Positions 52,748 through 63,377 of a stretch of 64,000 nt of DNA are shown here, in pieces. How positions within the stretch are numbered: position 1 is the first letter of the stretch; every line of letters begins with the position of its first letter. Source of the DNA: Sphingomonas rhizophila. GTDB lineage: Bacteria; Pseudomonadota; Alphaproteobacteria; Sphingomonadales; Sphingomonadaceae. The notes under the pieces are model-generated. The model did no database searches. It saw nothing but the letters and a program-made list of their open reading frames with translations, and was not told the DNA's origin. The stretch spans positions 2,397,501 through 2,461,500 of the forward strand of contig NZ_CP060717.1 in NCBI RefSeq assembly GCF_014396585.1, given 5' to 3'. The translations under genes and the position numbers were made by a program.

Positions 52748-53806
52748 TTACGCGATGCGCGTGACGTGGCCCATCTTGCGGCCGGGGCGAGCTTCGCCCT
52801 TGCCGTAAAGATGCAGGTGCGCGCCAGTCTCGGCCAGGAACTCGGGCCAACGATCGGCATCGTCGCCAATCAAATTTTCCATCGACGCGCCGCGGCCGGC
52901 GAGCGACGGGTCGCCCAGCGGTTGTCCGGCGACGGCGCGGATGTGCTGTTCGAATTGCGACGTGACCGCGCCTTCGATCGTCCAATGACCGCTATTGTGC
53001 ACGCGCGGCGCGATCTCGTTGACGATCGGGCCTTCCTCGCAGGCGAAGAACTCCACTGTCAGGACGCCGACGTGTTCAAGCCGGTGGGCGATGGCGGTGG
53101 CGATCCGGACTGCCTCGACCGCGTAAGGATCGACCAGCGGTCCTGCCGGCACTTCCGACCAGCGCAAGATGCCATCGGCGTGGGTATTGCGGGCAATGGG
53201 GAAGGGCGCGGTCCTGCCATCCTCGGTGCGGGCGATAATGACCGAGAATTCGGCGGAGAAGCGCATCGCCGATTCCGCTACCGCGGGTTCCTGTCCGATC
53301 GATTCCCACGCTTCCAGCGCGTCTTCGGGGCGGTGGACCCAGCATTGGCCCTTGCCGTCGTAACCGAGGCGGCGAGTCTTCAGCACCAGTGGAGCGCCCA
53401 GCGCCTCGACGGCGGTGGCGAGCGAGGCGATATCGTCGACCCGCGCCCATGGCGCGACCTGTGCGCCGGCCTGTTCGAGGAATTCCTTCTCGGTGGCGCG
53501 GTCCTGGGCGACCGCCAGGCTGCGCGTGCCGGGGCGGAGCTTGCCGTCCAACACCGCCAGCGGATCGACCGGCAAATTCTCGAACTCGTAGGTTATCACG
53601 TCGCAGTCCGCTGCGAAGCGGGCCAACGCGATGTCATCGCCATAGGCTGCACGGGTGAAGTCAGCCGCGACATCGGCGCCGCAAGGCGCATCGTCGGGCG
53701 CGAAGATATGGCAGCGATATCCGAGTTGAGCGGCGGCAATCGCCAGCATCCGGCCAAGCTGGCCCCCGCCGATAATCCCGATCGTCGATCCGGGCGCCAG
53801 TGCCAC
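52748..53806 (-). CDS. purK: N5-carboxyaminoimidazole ribonucleotide synthase
   Basis: ATP-grasp enzyme that carboxylates AIR to N5-CAIR with bicarbonate, in de novo purine synthesis. A GTG at 53806 preceded by GAGGAG gives 352 residues. The start STIGIIGGGQLGRMLAIAA is the biotin-carboxylase-like N-domain; KTRRLGYDGKGQ, AEFSVIIARTEDG, VEFFACEEGPIVNEIAPRVHNSGHWT are the ATP-grasp and metal-binding blocks. It lies 10 bases after the purE stop, so purE-purK is one operon. Confidence 0.95.
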   Translation of the reverse strand: MALAPGSTIGIIGGGQLGRMLAIAAAQLGYRCHIFAPDDAPCGADVAADFTRAAYGDDIALARFAADCDVITYEFENLPVDPLAVLDGKLRPGTRSLAVAQDRATEKEFLEQAGAQVAPWARVDDIASLATAVEALGAPLVLKTRRLGYDGKGQCWVHRPEDALEAWESIGQEPAVAESAMRFSAEFSVIIARTEDGRTAPFPIARNTHADGILRWSEVPAGPLVDPYAVEAVRIATAIAHRLEHVGVLTVEFFACEEGPIVNEIAPRVHNSGHWTIEGAVTSQFEQHIRAVAGQPLGDPSLAGRGASMENLIGDDADRWPEFLAETGAHLHLYGKGEARPGRKMGHVTRIA

Positions 53807-53816
53807 TACAGGCTCC

Positions 53817-54293
53817 TCATTCGGGCTGGTCGGGGACGGCGTCGGTCTGTCGCTTGCGCCAGTCGGCCAGCCTGCCGGCAAGGGCTTCGTCGGCGGTCGC
53901 CAGCATCGCAGCGGCCAACAGGGCGGCGTTGATCGCCCCAGGCTTGCCGATGGCCAGCGTTCCGACCGGGATTCCGGCGGGCATCTGCACGATCGAAAGC
54001 AGGCTATCCATACCCTTGAGGGCCGCGCTCTCGACCGGCACGCCAAGGACCGGCAGGTCCGTCATCGATGCGGCCATCCCCGGAAGGTGCGCGGCGCCGC
54101 CGGCCCCGGCGATGATCGCCTTCAGCCCGCGCGACCGGGCCGAGGTCGCGTAGTCGTACAGTCGTTGCGGTGTACGATGCGCGGAAACGACGCGGGTTTC
54201 ATGGGCAATGCCGAGCGCGTCGAGCGTCTCGGCCGCGTGGCGCATCGTGTCCCAGTCGGACCGGCTACCCATGATGATCCCGACCAGCGCCAT
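53817..54293 (-). CDS. purE: N5-CAIR mutase, class I
   Basis: Converts N5-CAIR to CAIR. The 158-residue protein shows [10 protein letters not shown] (substrate phosphate loop), VVSAHRTP with the active-site His and [14 protein letters not shown], all diagnostic of class I Pur[21 protein letters not shown] completes the octamer core. Start ATG at 54293. It leads purE-purK and is divergent from the GGDEF gene. Confidence 0.95.
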   Translation of the reverse strand: MALVGIIMGSRSDWDTMRHAAETLDALGIAHETRVVSAHRTPQRLYDYATSARSRGLKAIIAGAGGAAHLPGMAASMTDLPVLGVPVESAALKGMDSLLSIVQMPAGIPVGTLAIGKPGAINAALLAAAMLATADEALAGRLADWRKRQTDAVPDQPE

Positions 54294-54429
54294 TCAAAAT
54301 CGCCCCAACCCGCGCCAAAAGCCGCCTTTATCGGCCCGATTCCGCTGACGCAATCCGGGACAGCCGGCAGAAGTATATCCACAAGCGCAATAAAACTGGC
54401 TATGCCGGCGTTTCAGGTGGGACTGGATA

Positions 54430-55014
54430 ATGCACGATATCTCCCTTGAAAGCCGCCCTCCGGGCGAGTTGCTTGAGGAAATCGCGCGCTTGCGCGGCGA
54501 GCTCGCTCGCCTCGAGGCCCGGATCGAGGACCTCGATCGTCTGGCGCACCTCGATACGCTGGTACCCCTGAGCAACCGCCGCGGCATGCTGCGCGACCTC
54601 GACCGGATGATCGCCCGCTTCAACCGCAACGGGACGCCGGCGGCGCTGCTGTTCGTCGACCTCGACGACCTGAAGACATTGAATGACTGCTTCGGGCACA
54701 GCGGCGGCGATGCGGCGCTGGTCCATGTCGCCGAACAATTGCTGGCCGGCACGCGCGCCAACGATTGCGTGGCCCGGCTGGGCGGGGACGAATTCTGCGT
54801 TCTGCTTGACGATGCCGACGAAGCTGGCGCCATCGAGATCGCCGAGAGGATGGTCGATGCGATCGCCGGCGACGATTTTCTGTTCGACGGAATGCCGATG
54901 CCGCTGTCGGTTGCGATCGGGGTGACGACCATCATGCCCGGTGACACGCCCCAGTCGCTGCTCGCCCGGGCCGACCAGGCGATGTATCGAGTCAAATCGG
55001 CCGACGCAGCCTAG
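54430..55014 (+). CDS. GGDEF-domain diguanylate cyclase
   Basis: A 194-residue soluble protein: a short N-terminal coiled coil (GELLEEIARLRGELARLEARIEDLD, residues about 11-36) then a GGDEF domain with the intact active site RLGGDEFCVLL and the metal/substrate elements FVDLDDLKTLND. No membrane or sensor domain is present. The intact site predicts cyclic-di-GMP synthesis. No RxxD inhibitory site is seen in the usual place. It converges on gpmA with 7 bases between stops. Confidence 0.9.
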   Translation: MHDISLESRPPGELLEEIARLRGELARLEARIEDLDRLAHLDTLVPLSNRRGMLRDLDRMIARFNRNGTPAALLFVDLDDLKTLNDCFGHSGGDAALVHVAEQLLAGTRANDCVARLGGDEFCVLLDDADEAGAIEIAERMVDAIAGDDFLFDGMPMPLSVAIGVTTIMPGDTPQSLLARADQAMYRVKSADAA

Positions 55015-55021
55015 GCGAAGT

Positions 55022-55708
55022 CTAGCGTTCGCTGACGTAGAAGCGGTCGAGCTTCTGCAGCTTGTCGTCCAACTCGTACACGATCGGCTGGCCGGTCGGA
55101 ATTTCCAACCCGACGATCTCGTCATCGGCGATGTTGGACAGGTGCTTTTCCAGGGCCCGCAGCGAATTGCCGTGCGCGGCGACGATCACCCGCTCCCCGC
55201 GCTTCAAGGCCGGCGCAATCTCGGCCTCGAAATAGGGCAGGACGCGGGCGATGGTCGTCTTGAGGCTTTCGGTGTTCGGAATGTGGATCCCGGCATAGCG
55301 CCGGTCGCCGGCCAGCTGATAGGGGCTGTCATCGTCGAGCGGCGGGGGCGGCACGTCGAAGGATCGGCGCCAGATTTTGACCTGCTCGGCGCCAACCTTG
55401 TCGATCATTTCCTGCTTGTTGAGCCCGGTGAGGCCCCCATAGTGACGCTCGTTGAGCCGCCAGTCCTTTGTGACCGGCAACCACAGCCGCTGCATCTCCT
55501 CCAGCACCAGGTTGAGCGTCCGGATGGCGCGGGTTTGGACCGAGGTGAAGCAGCGGTCGAAATCATAACCCTTGTCACGCAGCAGGCGGCCCGCAGCGCG
55601 AGCTTCCTCAACGCCCAGCTCCGTCAGGTCGACGTCCCACCAGCCGGTAAAGCGGTTTTCCAGGTTCCACTGCGACTGGCCGTGGCGGAGCAGGACGAGG
55701 GTCGGCAT
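55022..55708 (-). CDS. gpmA: 2,3-bisphosphoglycerate-dependent phosphoglycerate mutase
   Basis: Interconverts 2- and 3-phosphoglycerate in glycolysis and gluconeogenesis. The ATG at 55708 gives 228 residues beginning [15 protein letters not shown], where the His of RHG is the phosphorylated residue. Others are [38 protein letters not shown] and [13 protein letters not shown] with the second His. The start overlaps the stop of the M14 peptidase gene (TGATG), suggesting coupled translation. Confidence 0.95.
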   Translation of the reverse strand: MPTLVLLRHGQSQWNLENRFTGWWDVDLTELGVEEARAAGRLLRDKGYDFDRCFTSVQTRAIRTLNLVLEEMQRLWLPVTKDWRLNERHYGGLTGLNKQEMIDKVGAEQVKIWRRSFDVPPPPLDDDSPYQLAGDRRYAGIHIPNTESLKTTIARVLPYFEAEIAPALKRGERVIVAAHGNSLRALEKHLSNIADDEIVGLEIPTGQPIVYELDDKLQKLDRFYVSER

Positions 55709-56859
55709 CAGGCGGTCGCCTTCCCCGCCTTGCGCCTCTTCAGCTCGGGCAGGATGGCGTGCAGCGAATCGAGGCACGCGCTCGCGAGATACTTCGACCG
55801 CTCTGGGCTCCATCCGTAGACATCGTCGGGCAGGTCGAAATTGTCCTTGAACGGCATTTCCAGCGTCATCGAGACGCAGCCGTAGCGTTCCGCCAGCTGG
55901 GTGGTCGACATCGACAGGTTGGCCTGCCCCGGGGCGGGGATTTCATAGCCCTGGCGGGTCTGGAAATCGGGGGAGATGCGCTCCAGCGTCCGGCTGAACA
56001 GTGCAAACAGGTCGGTCTGCCCCTCGGTCAGCGACGGGATACCTTCGAAGCCGGCGAGGAAGTTCGCCGGGATCGCCTCGTCGCCATGGATGTCCATCGC
56101 GAAGTCGACGCCGGTGTCGTCCATGCGATTGCGCACGCACAGCACTTCGGGGCTCTTTTCGGCCGATGGCGCATGCCACTCGCGGTTGAGGTTCACGCCG
56201 ACGGCGTTGGTGCGCAGGTGGCCGCGCCGCGACCCGTCCGGATTCATGTTCGGAACGATGTGAAAAGTGCAGTCGCGGCGAAGGATCCGGGCAACGGGAT
56301 CGTCGGGATCGGTCAGCTTTTCCAGCGCACCTTCCATCCACCATTCGGCCATCGTCTCGCCCGGGTGTTGGCGGGCGTAGAGCCAGACCGTAACGTCGCC
56401 GTCGCCGAGCGTCAGGCAGTCGATGTCCTGCCCGTCGTGGCTCTTGCCAAGGCTCTCGTAATCGACGCCCGGCAGCGCCGCGACGGTCGAAATGAGGTCG
56501 TGGTGACGTTCCATCGAATAAGGCGCGAAATAGGCGATCCAGACGAGGTCGGTTTCTGGCGTCAGCTTGATGGTCAGGACGCCGTCGGCATAGCTGGTGC
56601 CGTCGATGCGCACCCAGTCCTCGCGGTCCAGGCTCATGACGGCGCGATAATCCGGCCAGCCGTCCGGGTAGGCGGCGTTGGCGCAATTGGTGATCTTCAG
56701 CGTGACTTCGCGGCCACCGCCTCCGGCCAGGCGGAAGTGAAACCACTGGTAAAAGTCGCTCATGTGATCCTTGACGATCTCAAGGTTCACCGTGTCGCCG
56801 TCCTGGCCGGTGACGCGAATGTTGCCGGCGTCGAACGCGCTCGAAATCGTGATGCTCAT
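55708..56859 (-). CDS. M14-family zinc carboxypeptidase (cytosolic AGBL-like type)
   Basis: A 383-residue M14 carboxypeptidase with the N-terminal beta-sandwich of cytosolic carboxypeptidases (residues 1 to about 115: [22 protein letters not shown]). The zinc site is [15 protein letters not shown] (His and Glu) with a later His in [34 protein letters not shown] is the substrate-carboxylate region and LEMPFKDN holds the catalytic Glu. No signal peptide, so cytoplasmic. Its stop overlaps the gpmA start. Confidence 0.9.
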   Translation of the reverse strand: MSITISSAFDAGNIRVTGQDGDTVNLEIVKDHMSDFYQWFHFRLAGGGGREVTLKITNCANAAYPDGWPDYRAVMSLDREDWVRIDGTSYADGVLTIKLTPETDLVWIAYFAPYSMERHHDLISTVAALPGVDYESLGKSHDGQDIDCLTLGDGDVTVWLYARQHPGETMAEWWMEGALEKLTDPDDPVARILRRDCTFHIVPNMNPDGSRRGHLRTNAVGVNLNREWHAPSAEKSPEVLCVRNRMDDTGVDFAMDIHGDEAIPANFLAGFEGIPSLTEGQTDLFALFSRTLERISPDFQTRQGYEIPAPGQANLSMSTTQLAERYGCVSMTLEMPFKDNFDLPDDVYGWSPERSKYLASACLDSLHAILPELKRRKAGKATA

Positions 56860-57045
56860 GAGGTCCTTCGAAAATGTCGGATCGGGAGGTTGGCGGCCCT
56901 ATTAGCCATGTCCGGTCGATCGAGGAACCCCGCGCTTCGACGAAGGGCGGTCGCGGCTCTGGCGGGGCGGGCGTGATTGGGATAGCCACGCCCAACCCAG
57001 CTGCGCGCTCCGCTCGTGCCGCGCCATGCCTAGAGGCCTTCTTTC

Positions 57046-58704
57046 ATGATTCATCGCCGCCTTGTCACCCTGCTGCTTCCGATCGCGCTGTGCGCCGCCA
57101 TTCCGGCCGGCGCCGCGCCTACCAACAAGGCCTCCGACCCGGCGTCGGCGGCGCGGGTGCAGAGCCACGTCGAATTCCTTGCCGACGATCTGCTGGAAGG
57201 TCGCGATACGGGCAGCCGCGGGCATGAGCTTGCCGCGCTCTACGTCGCCAGCCAGTTTCGGGCGCTCGGCCTGAAGCCCGCCGGCGAAAACGGCGGCTGG
57301 TACCAACAGGTGCCGTTCCGTCGCGCCACGTCGGTCGGAGGTCCGGGCAAGATCACGATCAGCGTCAACGGCAAACCGCGCGTGCTCGCCGAGAATGAGG
57401 GACGCGTGTCGCCGAGCCTCACCGAAAAGTCGCGCAAGGTAAGCGCCGGGCTGGTCTTCGTTGGCTATGGCCTCGAAGATCCGGCCATGCGCATTAACGA
57501 TTATGCCGGGTTGGATGTCCGCGGCAAAATCGTGGTCCTGTTCCGCGGTTCGCCCCGCGGCCTGCCGACCGATATTGCCTCGCACCTCGGGGTGCAGAAG
57601 GCGGCGATCGCCCGTCGCCACGGGGCCATCGGCATCATCGAAATCCCGGCAAAGCCGCCGTCGAAGACCGACGCTGCTGCTCCCCTCGGCCGGTGGGCGA
57701 ACCGCCCGGTCATCAACTGGGTCGACAAGCAGGGTCGCCTCGGCGGCGAATCCGGTCCGCCGATTGCCAGGATCAGCGTATCGAACGCGGTTGCCGCCTC
57801 CCTTTTCGACGGCTCGAGGATGAGCCTCCAGAAGGTGCGAGCCGCAGCCGCCAAGTCGGCGCCGCGCGGCTTCGCGCTTCGTCCCGCGTTGTCGTTCGAA
57901 TCCCAAAGCGATTGGACCGATTTCACCTCGCCCGAAGTGGTGGCGATGCTTCCCGGCGCCGATCCGAAGCTCAAGGACGAATTCATCGTCATGATGGGCC
58001 ATCTAGATCACCTGGGGATCAAGGCCGACGCCAAGCCGGGTGAGGATCGCGTTTACAACGGCGCGCTCGACAACGCCGCCGGCGTGGCGACGCTGATCGA
58101 GGCCGCGCGCCAGTTCGTGGACTCGAAGCAGGCTCCGCGCCGCTCGGTGCTGTTCCTGATCAACACCGGTGAGGAGAAAGGCCTTCTCGGCGCCGATTAC
58201 TTCGCCTCGCACCCGACCGTTCCGATCGGCAAGATCATCGGGGGTGTCGACCTCGACATGCCGGTCCCGCTCTATGAGTTCACCGATGTCGTCGCTTTCG
58301 GCGCCGATCATTCGACGCTGGTCAAATCGGTCGCCGCAGCCGGCAAGCAGATGGGAATCACCGTGTCGCCCGATCCCATGCCGCAGGAATCGATCTTCAC
58401 CCGTTCCGACCACTACAGCTTCGTCGAAAGGGGTGTTCCGGCCATTCTCCTGTTCACCGGCTACGCAAACGGCGGCAAGCCCAAGTGGGATGAATTCTTC
58501 GAGAAGCGCTACCACTCGGTCCGCGACGACCTGAACCAGAATATCCTGTGGGAACAGGCTGCGCGCTATGCCGAGTTCAATTACCGCCTGACCCGGATCC
58601 TGACCGATTCGGACAGCCGGCCGATGTGGTACCAGGGCAATTACTTCGGCAATTTGTTCGCGCCGGCAGCCCACAAGGCGCCCGCCAGCCGCACCGCGCC
58701 TTGA
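57046..58704 (+). CDS. M28-family zinc aminopeptidase with PA domain
   Basis: A 552-residue exported peptidase. Signal peptide [42 protein letters not shown] starts the family region; a PA (protease-associated) insert spans residues about 130-280 ([13 protein letters not shown]). The catalytic domain shows MGHLDHLGI and [15 protein letters not shown] (metal ligands), [13 protein letters not shown] (Glu base) and [12 protein letters not shown] (last His). Probably scavenges peptides in the periplasm. Confidence 0.92.
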   Translation: MIHRRLVTLLLPIALCAAIPAGAAPTNKASDPASAARVQSHVEFLADDLLEGRDTGSRGHELAALYVASQFRALGLKPAGENGGWYQQVPFRRATSVGGPGKITISVNGKPRVLAENEGRVSPSLTEKSRKVSAGLVFVGYGLEDPAMRINDYAGLDVRGKIVVLFRGSPRGLPTDIASHLGVQKAAIARRHGAIGIIEIPAKPPSKTDAAAPLGRWANRPVINWVDKQGRLGGESGPPIARISVSNAVAASLFDGSRMSLQKVRAAAAKSAPRGFALRPALSFESQSDWTDFTSPEVVAMLPGADPKLKDEFIVMMGHLDHLGIKADAKPGEDRVYNGALDNAAGVATLIEAARQFVDSKQAPRRSVLFLINTGEEKGLLGADYFASHPTVPIGKIIGGVDLDMPVPLYEFTDVVAFGADHSTLVKSVAAAGKQMGITVSPDPMPQESIFTRSDHYSFVERGVPAILLFTGYANGGKPKWDEFFEKRYHSVRDDLNQNILWEQAARYAEFNYRLTRILTDSDSRPMWYQGNYFGNLFAPAAHKAPASRTAP

Positions 58705-58784
58705 CTTTGGGTGCGCTGCCGCATAGGTGGCGCACCGGTTTTCCAGCCCTACAACCTGATTTGAAACGAAGGCACGTCCCGGCC

Positions 58785-58910
58785 ATGAAGATTCGCAATT
58801 CCCTGAAGTCGCTGAAGTCGCGCCATCGCGATTGCCGGGTGATTCGCCGTCGTGGACGGACCTACGTCATCAACAAGACGAACCGCCGTTTCAAGGCGCG
58901 CCAAGGCTGA
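58785..58910 (+). CDS. rpmJ: 50S ribosomal protein L36
   Basis: A 41-residue basic protein, [17 protein letters not shown] then [19 protein letters not shown], matching alphaproteobacterial L36. Only one Cys is kept, so this is a zinc-free (C-minus) form. Two strong hairpins follow the stop. Confidence 0.95.
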   Translation: MKIRNSLKSLKSRHRDCRVIRRRGRTYVINKTNRRFKARQG

Positions 58911-58917
58911 TTCCGGC

Positions 58918-58973
58918 GAGCCCTTCCGGGCTCTCCCTAGCGCAAACCTCGTCTGCCCGCGTTTCGCGGGCAG
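58918..58973 (+). terminator. Tandem hairpins after rpmJ
   Basis: GAGCCC-TTCC-GGGCTC (58918-58933) and CTGCCCGCG-TTT-CGCGGGCAG (58953-58973) are perfect stems of 6 and 9 bp. The second is followed by a T-containing stretch (TTCGTCGTTTG). Together they form the likely rpmJ terminator. Confidence 0.7.
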
Positions 58974-59040
58974 TTCGTCGTTTGTCAGCACCGGTTCACC
59001 TCCACCGTCCTATATAGAAGCGATGTGGAGGACTGATTCG

Positions 59041-59319
59041 ATGACTCGTGTGGTCAAAACCGTCTTGCTGGTGGGTGCCGTGGCTTTTGCGGCGACGGCG
59101 GCGACCGCTGCGTTCGCGTCGACCGGCGGCGACGGTGACAAGAAGACGCCTTCCGGCTTCAGCTACGATATCAAGGACGGCAAGCGCGTTCCCAAAGCGG
59201 GCAACCGCGTGAACAATGCCGACGGAAGCTGGCGCGAGGAGACCAAGAAGGGCGGCTGCACCGAGGTCAAGGAAATGTCGGCCGCGGGCGAACTGAAGAT
59301 CACCCGCACCTGCAGCTAA
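59041..59319 (+). CDS. Small exported hypothetical protein
   Basis: A 92-residue protein from the ATG at 59041, with GGAGG about 10 bases upstream (an ATG at 59023 lacks one). Signal peptide (VVKTVLLVGAVAFAATAATAAFA), then a polar region rich in Lys and Gly (DIKDGKRVPKAGNRVNNADG, WREETKKGGCTEVKE). Two Cys near the end could pair. No family recognised. Confidence 0.65.
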   Translation: MTRVVKTVLLVGAVAFAATAATAAFASTGGDGDKKTPSGFSYDIKDGKRVPKAGNRVNNADGSWREETKKGGCTEVKEMSAAGELKITRTCS

Positions 59320-59709
59320 TCAGGACGCAGGCGCCGCCGGGGCGGGCGTCGCCTCGTCCAGCTTGCAGGCCGGAAGCCCGACCTTTTCCGTATCCTTGCA
59401 GAGCCGCACCTGGACGCTGTTGTCGGCGCCGATGAACAGCGCCCAGTCGCGCTTGTCGCTGCATCGGACGCCCCACATGTCCATATTCTTGTACTTGCCG
59501 ATGAACCGGCTGGCATCGACCCGCTGGCAGGTTGATCCGGATGCGTAGATCGCGCGCTTAAGGCCGATCGCGCGGTTGAGTTCGTCCAATTCGAACAGGC
59601 GCTTCTGTTCGGCGCTTCGGACCGTAATTTCCGGCTTGGCCGGGGCTGGCGCGGGCTTGTCGCAAGCGGCCAGGGTCAGGACGGCGGCGGCGGTCATCAG
59701 GCGAAGCAT
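59320..59709 (-). CDS. Putative lipoprotein
   Basis: A 129-residue protein from the ATG at 59709 (AAGGAG upstream). The start LRLMTAAAVLTLAAC is a lipoprotein signal with lipobox LAAC, followed by a Pro/Ala linker and a polar globular part with four Cys (GSTCQRVDAS, MWGVRCSDKRDWALFIG, VRLCKD, LPACKL) that could form two disulphides. Function unknown. It abuts the convergent gene ending at 59319. Confidence 0.7.
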   Translation of the reverse strand: MLRLMTAAAVLTLAACDKPAPAPAKPEITVRSAEQKRLFELDELNRAIGLKRAIYASGSTCQRVDASRFIGKYKNMDMWGVRCSDKRDWALFIGADNSVQVRLCKDTEKVGLPACKLDEATPAPAAPAS

Positions 59710-59756
59710 CGGCGGACTCCTTCTCGCTCCTGAAACGCACGGCATCCCCTTGCGGG

Positions 59757-60218
59757 TCAAGCCCGATCGCGACGCGCGTTGAGGTCGGCGATGATGCGAT
59801 CGCCGATCGTGCCCTCGGCAACGGCGACGAAGATCGTGTCGTCTCCAGCGATCGTCCCGGCAATGCCCGGCAGGGACGCGGCGTCGAGCGCGTTGGCGAC
59901 AAGATTGGCCGAGCCGGGAGGCGTCCTGAGCACGACGATCGGTCCGGCCGAAACAATCGAGAGCACCCATTCGCCGAGCAGGCGGTCGAGCTTGGTGGCC
60001 GCATGGCCCGCCTCTACCTGTTCGGGAAGCAGGTAGCGGACCTCGCCATCGCGGCGCAGCTTGACCGCGCCAATTTCTTCCAGATCGCGGCTGACGGTCG
60101 CCTGCGTGGCAGGAATACCGGCGCTGGTCAGTCGCGCCGCCAGTTCTTCCTGGCTGCCCGCTTCCCCACTGCGCAACCAGTCGGCGATCAGTCGCTGCCG
60201 CTGGCCCTTGGCGCTCAT
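59757..60218 (-). CDS. argR: Arginine repressor
   Basis: A 153-residue ArgR. The N-terminal winged helix shows SQEELAARLTSAGIPATQATVSRDLEEIG. The C-terminal oligomerisation and arginine-binding domain includes VLRTPPGSANLVANALDA and IAGTIAGDDTIFVAV, holding the Asp pair that binds arginine. Its ATG overlaps the argB stop, making it the last gene of argC-argJ-argB-argR, so it probably autoregulates with its operon through the candidate ARG boxes upstream of argC. Confidence 0.93.
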   Translation of the reverse strand: MSAKGQRQRLIADWLRSGEAGSQEELAARLTSAGIPATQATVSRDLEEIGAVKLRRDGEVRYLLPEQVEAGHAATKLDRLLGEWVLSIVSAGPIVVLRTPPGSANLVANALDAASLPGIAGTIAGDDTIFVAVAEGTIGDRIIADLNARRDRA

Positions 60219-61084
60219 CGCGGGGACTGGTCCTCGTTGCAGATCATCGTGCCGATGCCTTCGTCGGTAAACAGTTCGACCAGGATGGCATGTTCGGCGC
60301 GGCCGTCGATCATGTGCGCGCTCTTGACCCCGCCCTCCACGGCCTCGGCGCAGGCCAGCAGCTTGGGGATCATCCCGCCGGTCACCGACTCTTCTTCGAT
60401 GCCTTGGCGTGCTTCGGCAGCGCTTAGTCGCTGGACCAAGGTCGACGGGTCGGCGGGATCCCTCAACAAGCCGGCCGTTCCGGTCAGGTAGATGATCTTC
60501 TCCGCGCCCATTGCCACGGCGATCGCCCGCGCCGCATCGTCGGCGTTGATGTTGTACGGTTGCGCGGAAGTGTCAGCCCCGACCGTCGATACGACCGGGA
60601 TCAGCCCGTCGTCGTGGAAGTCGTGCAGCAATTCGCCGCGCACCTTGGTCACGCGCCCGACGAAGCCGAGGCGCTCGTCGACTGGCTCGACCTCCAGGAG
60701 CCGACCGTCCTCGCCGGCGACGCCGATGGCGACCGGCTCCAGTGCATTGATCGCCGCGACCAGGTCGCGGTTGGTCTTGCCGACCAGCACCATGCGGACG
60801 ATTTCCAGCGACTGCGCGTCGGTGACCCGAAGGCCGTCGATCCGTTTCACCTCGATCCCGGCGCTGGCCATCATCTGGTCGATCTGCGGCCCGCCGCCGT
60901 GAACCAGCACCGGCCGGATGCCGACCGAGTGAAGCAGCAATATATCCTTGGCCAGGCTGCGCATCCGCTCCGGATCGGTCATCGGCAGGCCGCCGACCTT
61001 CACGACGATGGTCTTGCCGGTGAAGCGGCGGATGTAGGGCAGGGCCTGGATCAGGATGCCGGCGGTTTCATTCGGTGCCATCAT
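60215..61084 (-). CDS. argB: Acetylglutamate kinase
   Basis: Phosphorylates N-acetylglutamate in arginine synthesis. The 289-residue protein shows [11 protein letters not shown] (ATP phosphate loop; the usual G-G-N is G-G-L), [45 protein letters not shown] and [27 protein letters not shown]. The short N-terminal helix ([18 protein letters not shown]) suggests the arginine-inhibited hexameric form. ATGA overlap with argJ. Confidence 0.93.
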   Translation of the reverse strand: MMAPNETAGILIQALPYIRRFTGKTIVVKVGGLPMTDPERMRSLAKDILLLHSVGIRPVLVHGGGPQIDQMMASAGIEVKRIDGLRVTDAQSLEIVRMVLVGKTNRDLVAAINALEPVAIGVAGEDGRLLEVEPVDERLGFVGRVTKVRGELLHDFHDDGLIPVVSTVGADTSAQPYNINADDAARAIAVAMGAEKIIYLTGTAGLLRDPADPSTLVQRLSAAEARQGIEEESVTGGMIPKLLACAEAVEGGVKSAHMIDGRAEHAILVELFTDEGIGTMICNEDQSPR

Positions 61085-62244
61085 GACGTCGCCGCATTTT
61101 CCTTGATATATCCGGGGCCCAAGTCGACCGACACGGCGCGGCCGATGCCGCCGCCAAGGCCCAGGTCGACGACGATGTCGATTTCCTTGCCGCGCATATG
61201 GTCCATCACCGCCGCCGCATCGTGCGGGATCTCGATGCCCGCGTCGGCGACCTTGATCCCGCCATAGCTGACCGATGCCAGATTGCTGTCGAACTCAACC
61301 CCGCACGATCCGGCTTCGGCGAGCAGGCGCCCCCAATAGGCGTCCGCGCCGTACCAGCTGCACTTGATCAGCTGGTTGGTGCCGATCGACCGGGCGACGT
61401 GGCGCGCCTCCGCATCGCTCGCCGCGCCAGTCACCCGGATGACGACCAGCTTGGTCATCCCTTCCGCGTCGCGCGCCATCTGCAGCATCAATTCCTCGCA
61501 CGCCTGCCGCACCGAATCCTCGAATGCGGCGAGGTCCGCTGGCCGGCCCTTGCGGCCGCTGGCGAACAGCATGACGGTGTCGTTGGTCGACGTCGCGCCA
61601 TCGGTCACCAGGCAATTAAAGGTGGCGTCAGCGGCGCGGAACAGGATCGGCTGCAGTTCCTCGGGAGACAGCGCGGCGTCGGTGGTCAGGAAGGCCAGCA
61701 TCGTCGCCATGTTGGGCGCCAGCATGCCGCACCCCTTGGCCATGCCGCCAACGACATAACCGTTCCCCGCGACCAAGCTTTCCTTGGGGCGCGTGTCGGT
61801 CGTCAGGATTCCCTTCGCGGCGTCGCGTCCACCGTCGCGGCTCAACGTCTCGCCCAGCGTCGGTATGGCCTTCAAGATCTTGCCCATCGGCAGGCGGAAA
61901 CCGATCAGTCCGGTCGAGCAGACCAGCATTTCGTCGCTGTCACAGCCGACCGCCGCTGCGGCGGCCTCGCACATCGCTTCCGAATCCGCGCGGCCTTCGG
62001 CGCCAGTCCCGGCGTTGGCGTTGCCGCTGTTGACGACGACGCCGCTCGCCATCCCGCCGGTGGCGGCCAGACGATCGACACAGGCATCGACCGGCGGCGC
62101 GCGGAACTTGTTCCTGGTGAAGACGGCGGCGGTCGGCACCGGCTTGCCGTCGTCGGTCGCCAGCAGGGCCATGTCGCGCCGGTCGGTCTTGATCCCGGCA
62201 TGAAGGCCGGCGGCGACGAAGCCCTCGGCGGCGGTGACACTCAC
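61081..62244 (-). CDS. argJ: Bifunctional glutamate N-acetyltransferase / ornithine acetyltransferase
   Basis: Recycles the acetyl group from acetylornithine to glutamate and can start the cycle with acetyl-CoA. The GTG at 62244 overlaps the argC stop (GTGA) and gives 387 residues. Self-cleavage occurs in [10 protein letters not shown] at the Ala-Thr bond, Thr being the new nucleophile near residue 184. Other blocks are [31 protein letters not shown]-like [26 protein letters not shown], and [15 protein letters not shown]. Confidence 0.94.
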   Translation of the reverse strand: MSVTAAEGFVAAGLHAGIKTDRRDMALLATDDGKPVPTAAVFTRNKFRAPPVDACVDRLAATGGMASGVVVNSGNANAGTGAEGRADSEAMCEAAAAAVGCDSDEMLVCSTGLIGFRLPMGKILKAIPTLGETLSRDGGRDAAKGILTTDTRPKESLVAGNGYVVGGMAKGCGMLAPNMATMLAFLTTDAALSPEELQPILFRAADATFNCLVTDGATSTNDTVMLFASGRKGRPADLAAFEDSVRQACEELMLQMARDAEGMTKLVVIRVTGAASDAEARHVARSIGTNQLIKCSWYGADAYWGRLLAEAGSCGVEFDSNLASVSYGGIKVADAGIEIPHDAAAVMDHMRGKEIDIVVDLGLGGGIGRAVSVDLGPGYIKENAATS

Positions 62245-63248
62245 GGATAGACTCCCACTCTCGACAGGCCCGCGGTTTCGTCGAGCCCGAACATCAGGTT
62301 GGCGCACTGGATCATCTGGCCCGCCGCGCCCTTGCCGAGGTTGTCGATCGCCGCCAGCGCGACGACCGTGCCGGTTCGCTTGTCGAAGCGGGCGGACAGG
62401 AAGGCGGCGTTGCTGCCGGTCGCCCACTTGGTTTCGGGCAAGGCCTCGCCGACGTGGACGAAGGCTTCGTCGGCATAGGCGTCGCGAAGGATGGCTAGCG
62501 GGTCGTGCTTCCCCGTGGCGCGGGCGTAGCAGGTAGCAAGAATGCCGCGGCTGGTGGCCATCAGGTGCGGCGTAAACAGCACCTCGGCCCCGGTGTTCAT
62601 TTCCATCTCCGCCGTGTGCCGGTGACGGGTCAGGCCGTAGGCGCGGAAGCTTCCCTCGACTCCGCAATAGTGGGTGCCGGCACTGGCGGCGCGGCCGGCG
62701 CCGCTGACTCCGGAGGCAGCGTCGACGATGACCCCCGTCGACTCGACGACTCCCGCGTCAATTAGCGGCTTGAGCGCCAGGCTGGCGGCGGTGGGATAGC
62801 AGCCCGGAGAAGCGACCCAACGCGCGTTCCGGATGCGGTCCCGATGAAGCTCGGGCAGGCCGTAGATGAACTGGCCGAGCAGGTCGGGCCGTTGGTGCGG
62901 TTCGCCATACCAGGCCTCGAAATCCTCGGCACTATTCAGCCGAAAGTCCGCGCCCAAGTCGACGATCCGGGCGCCGCTGCCGGTCAATGCGTCGGCCAGC
63001 CGCTGGGTCTCGCCGTGGGGCAGGGCGGCGAAAATGAGGTCGCTGCCTTGCAGCAACGAGATATCGAACGGAGCGAACGACTTGCCGGGATAGGCGAGCG
63101 ACAAGTGCGGGTGGAGGTTGGCCATAGGCTGGCCGGCGTTACTATTGGCGAAGCACGGCCCCACGTCGAATGACGGATGCGCGGCCAGAAGCCGAAGCAA
63201 CTCGCCGCCGACATATCCAGAGGCGCCGAGGATGGAGACCGTCGTCAT
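62241..63248 (-). CDS. argC: N-acetyl-gamma-glutamyl-phosphate reductase
   Basis: NADPH-dependent reductase making N-acetylglutamate semialdehyde. The ATG at 63248 gives 335 residues starting [20 protein letters not shown] (nucleotide-binding loop). The active Cys lies in [15 protein letters not shown], followed by [14 protein letters not shown] and a late His in [15 protein letters not shown]. No Shine-Dalgarno sequence is evident; the region 3-34 bases upstream is filled by the candidate ARG boxes, so translation may be leaderless. Confidence 0.94.
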   Translation of the reverse strand: MTTVSILGASGYVGGELLRLLAAHPSFDVGPCFANSNAGQPMANLHPHLSLAYPGKSFAPFDISLLQGSDLIFAALPHGETQRLADALTGSGARIVDLGADFRLNSAEDFEAWYGEPHQRPDLLGQFIYGLPELHRDRIRNARWVASPGCYPTAASLALKPLIDAGVVESTGVIVDAASGVSGAGRAASAGTHYCGVEGSFRAYGLTRHRHTAEMEMNTGAEVLFTPHLMATSRGILATCYARATGKHDPLAILRDAYADEAFVHVGEALPETKWATGSNAAFLSARFDKRTGTVVALAAIDNLGKGAAGQMIQCANLMFGLDETAGLSRVGVYP

Positions 63249-63250
63249 TC

Positions 63251-63282
63251 GTGCAATATGCACAAAAGCGAATAATTATGCA
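63251..63282 (-). promoter_or_regulatory. Candidate pair of ARG boxes upstream of argC
   Basis: On the minus strand TGCATAATTATTCG (63282-63269) resembles the ARG box core TGAATAATTATTCA, and GTGCATATTGCAC (63263-63251) is a near-perfect palindrome of similar size. Their centres are about 18-19 bases apart, somewhat less than the 21 of E. coli pairs. Position right before argC and the presence of argR in the operon support the call. Confidence 0.5.
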
Positions 63283-63377
63283 AGCACGCGATGGCTCTCG
63301 CGGTTCATCCGCTCATACTCATTGGCCAGGTCTCGAAGCGCGCGCGCAATGATCGGGTCGTTGCTCGACCCGGCCAT
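63276..63377 (-). CDS. Possible very short ORF
   Basis: A 33-codon ORF (ATG 63377, TAA 63276) encoding MAGSSNDPIIARALRDLANE and a further helical stretch, with in-frame protein-like sequence upstream (LLPPPQPERLRE) that lacks a start codon after an in-frame stop. It resembles small helical alphaproteobacterial proteins. It may be the end of a broken gene. Its stop overlaps the first candidate ARG box. Confidence 0.25.
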   Translation of the reverse strand: MAGSSNDPIIARALRDLANEYERMNRESHRVLA

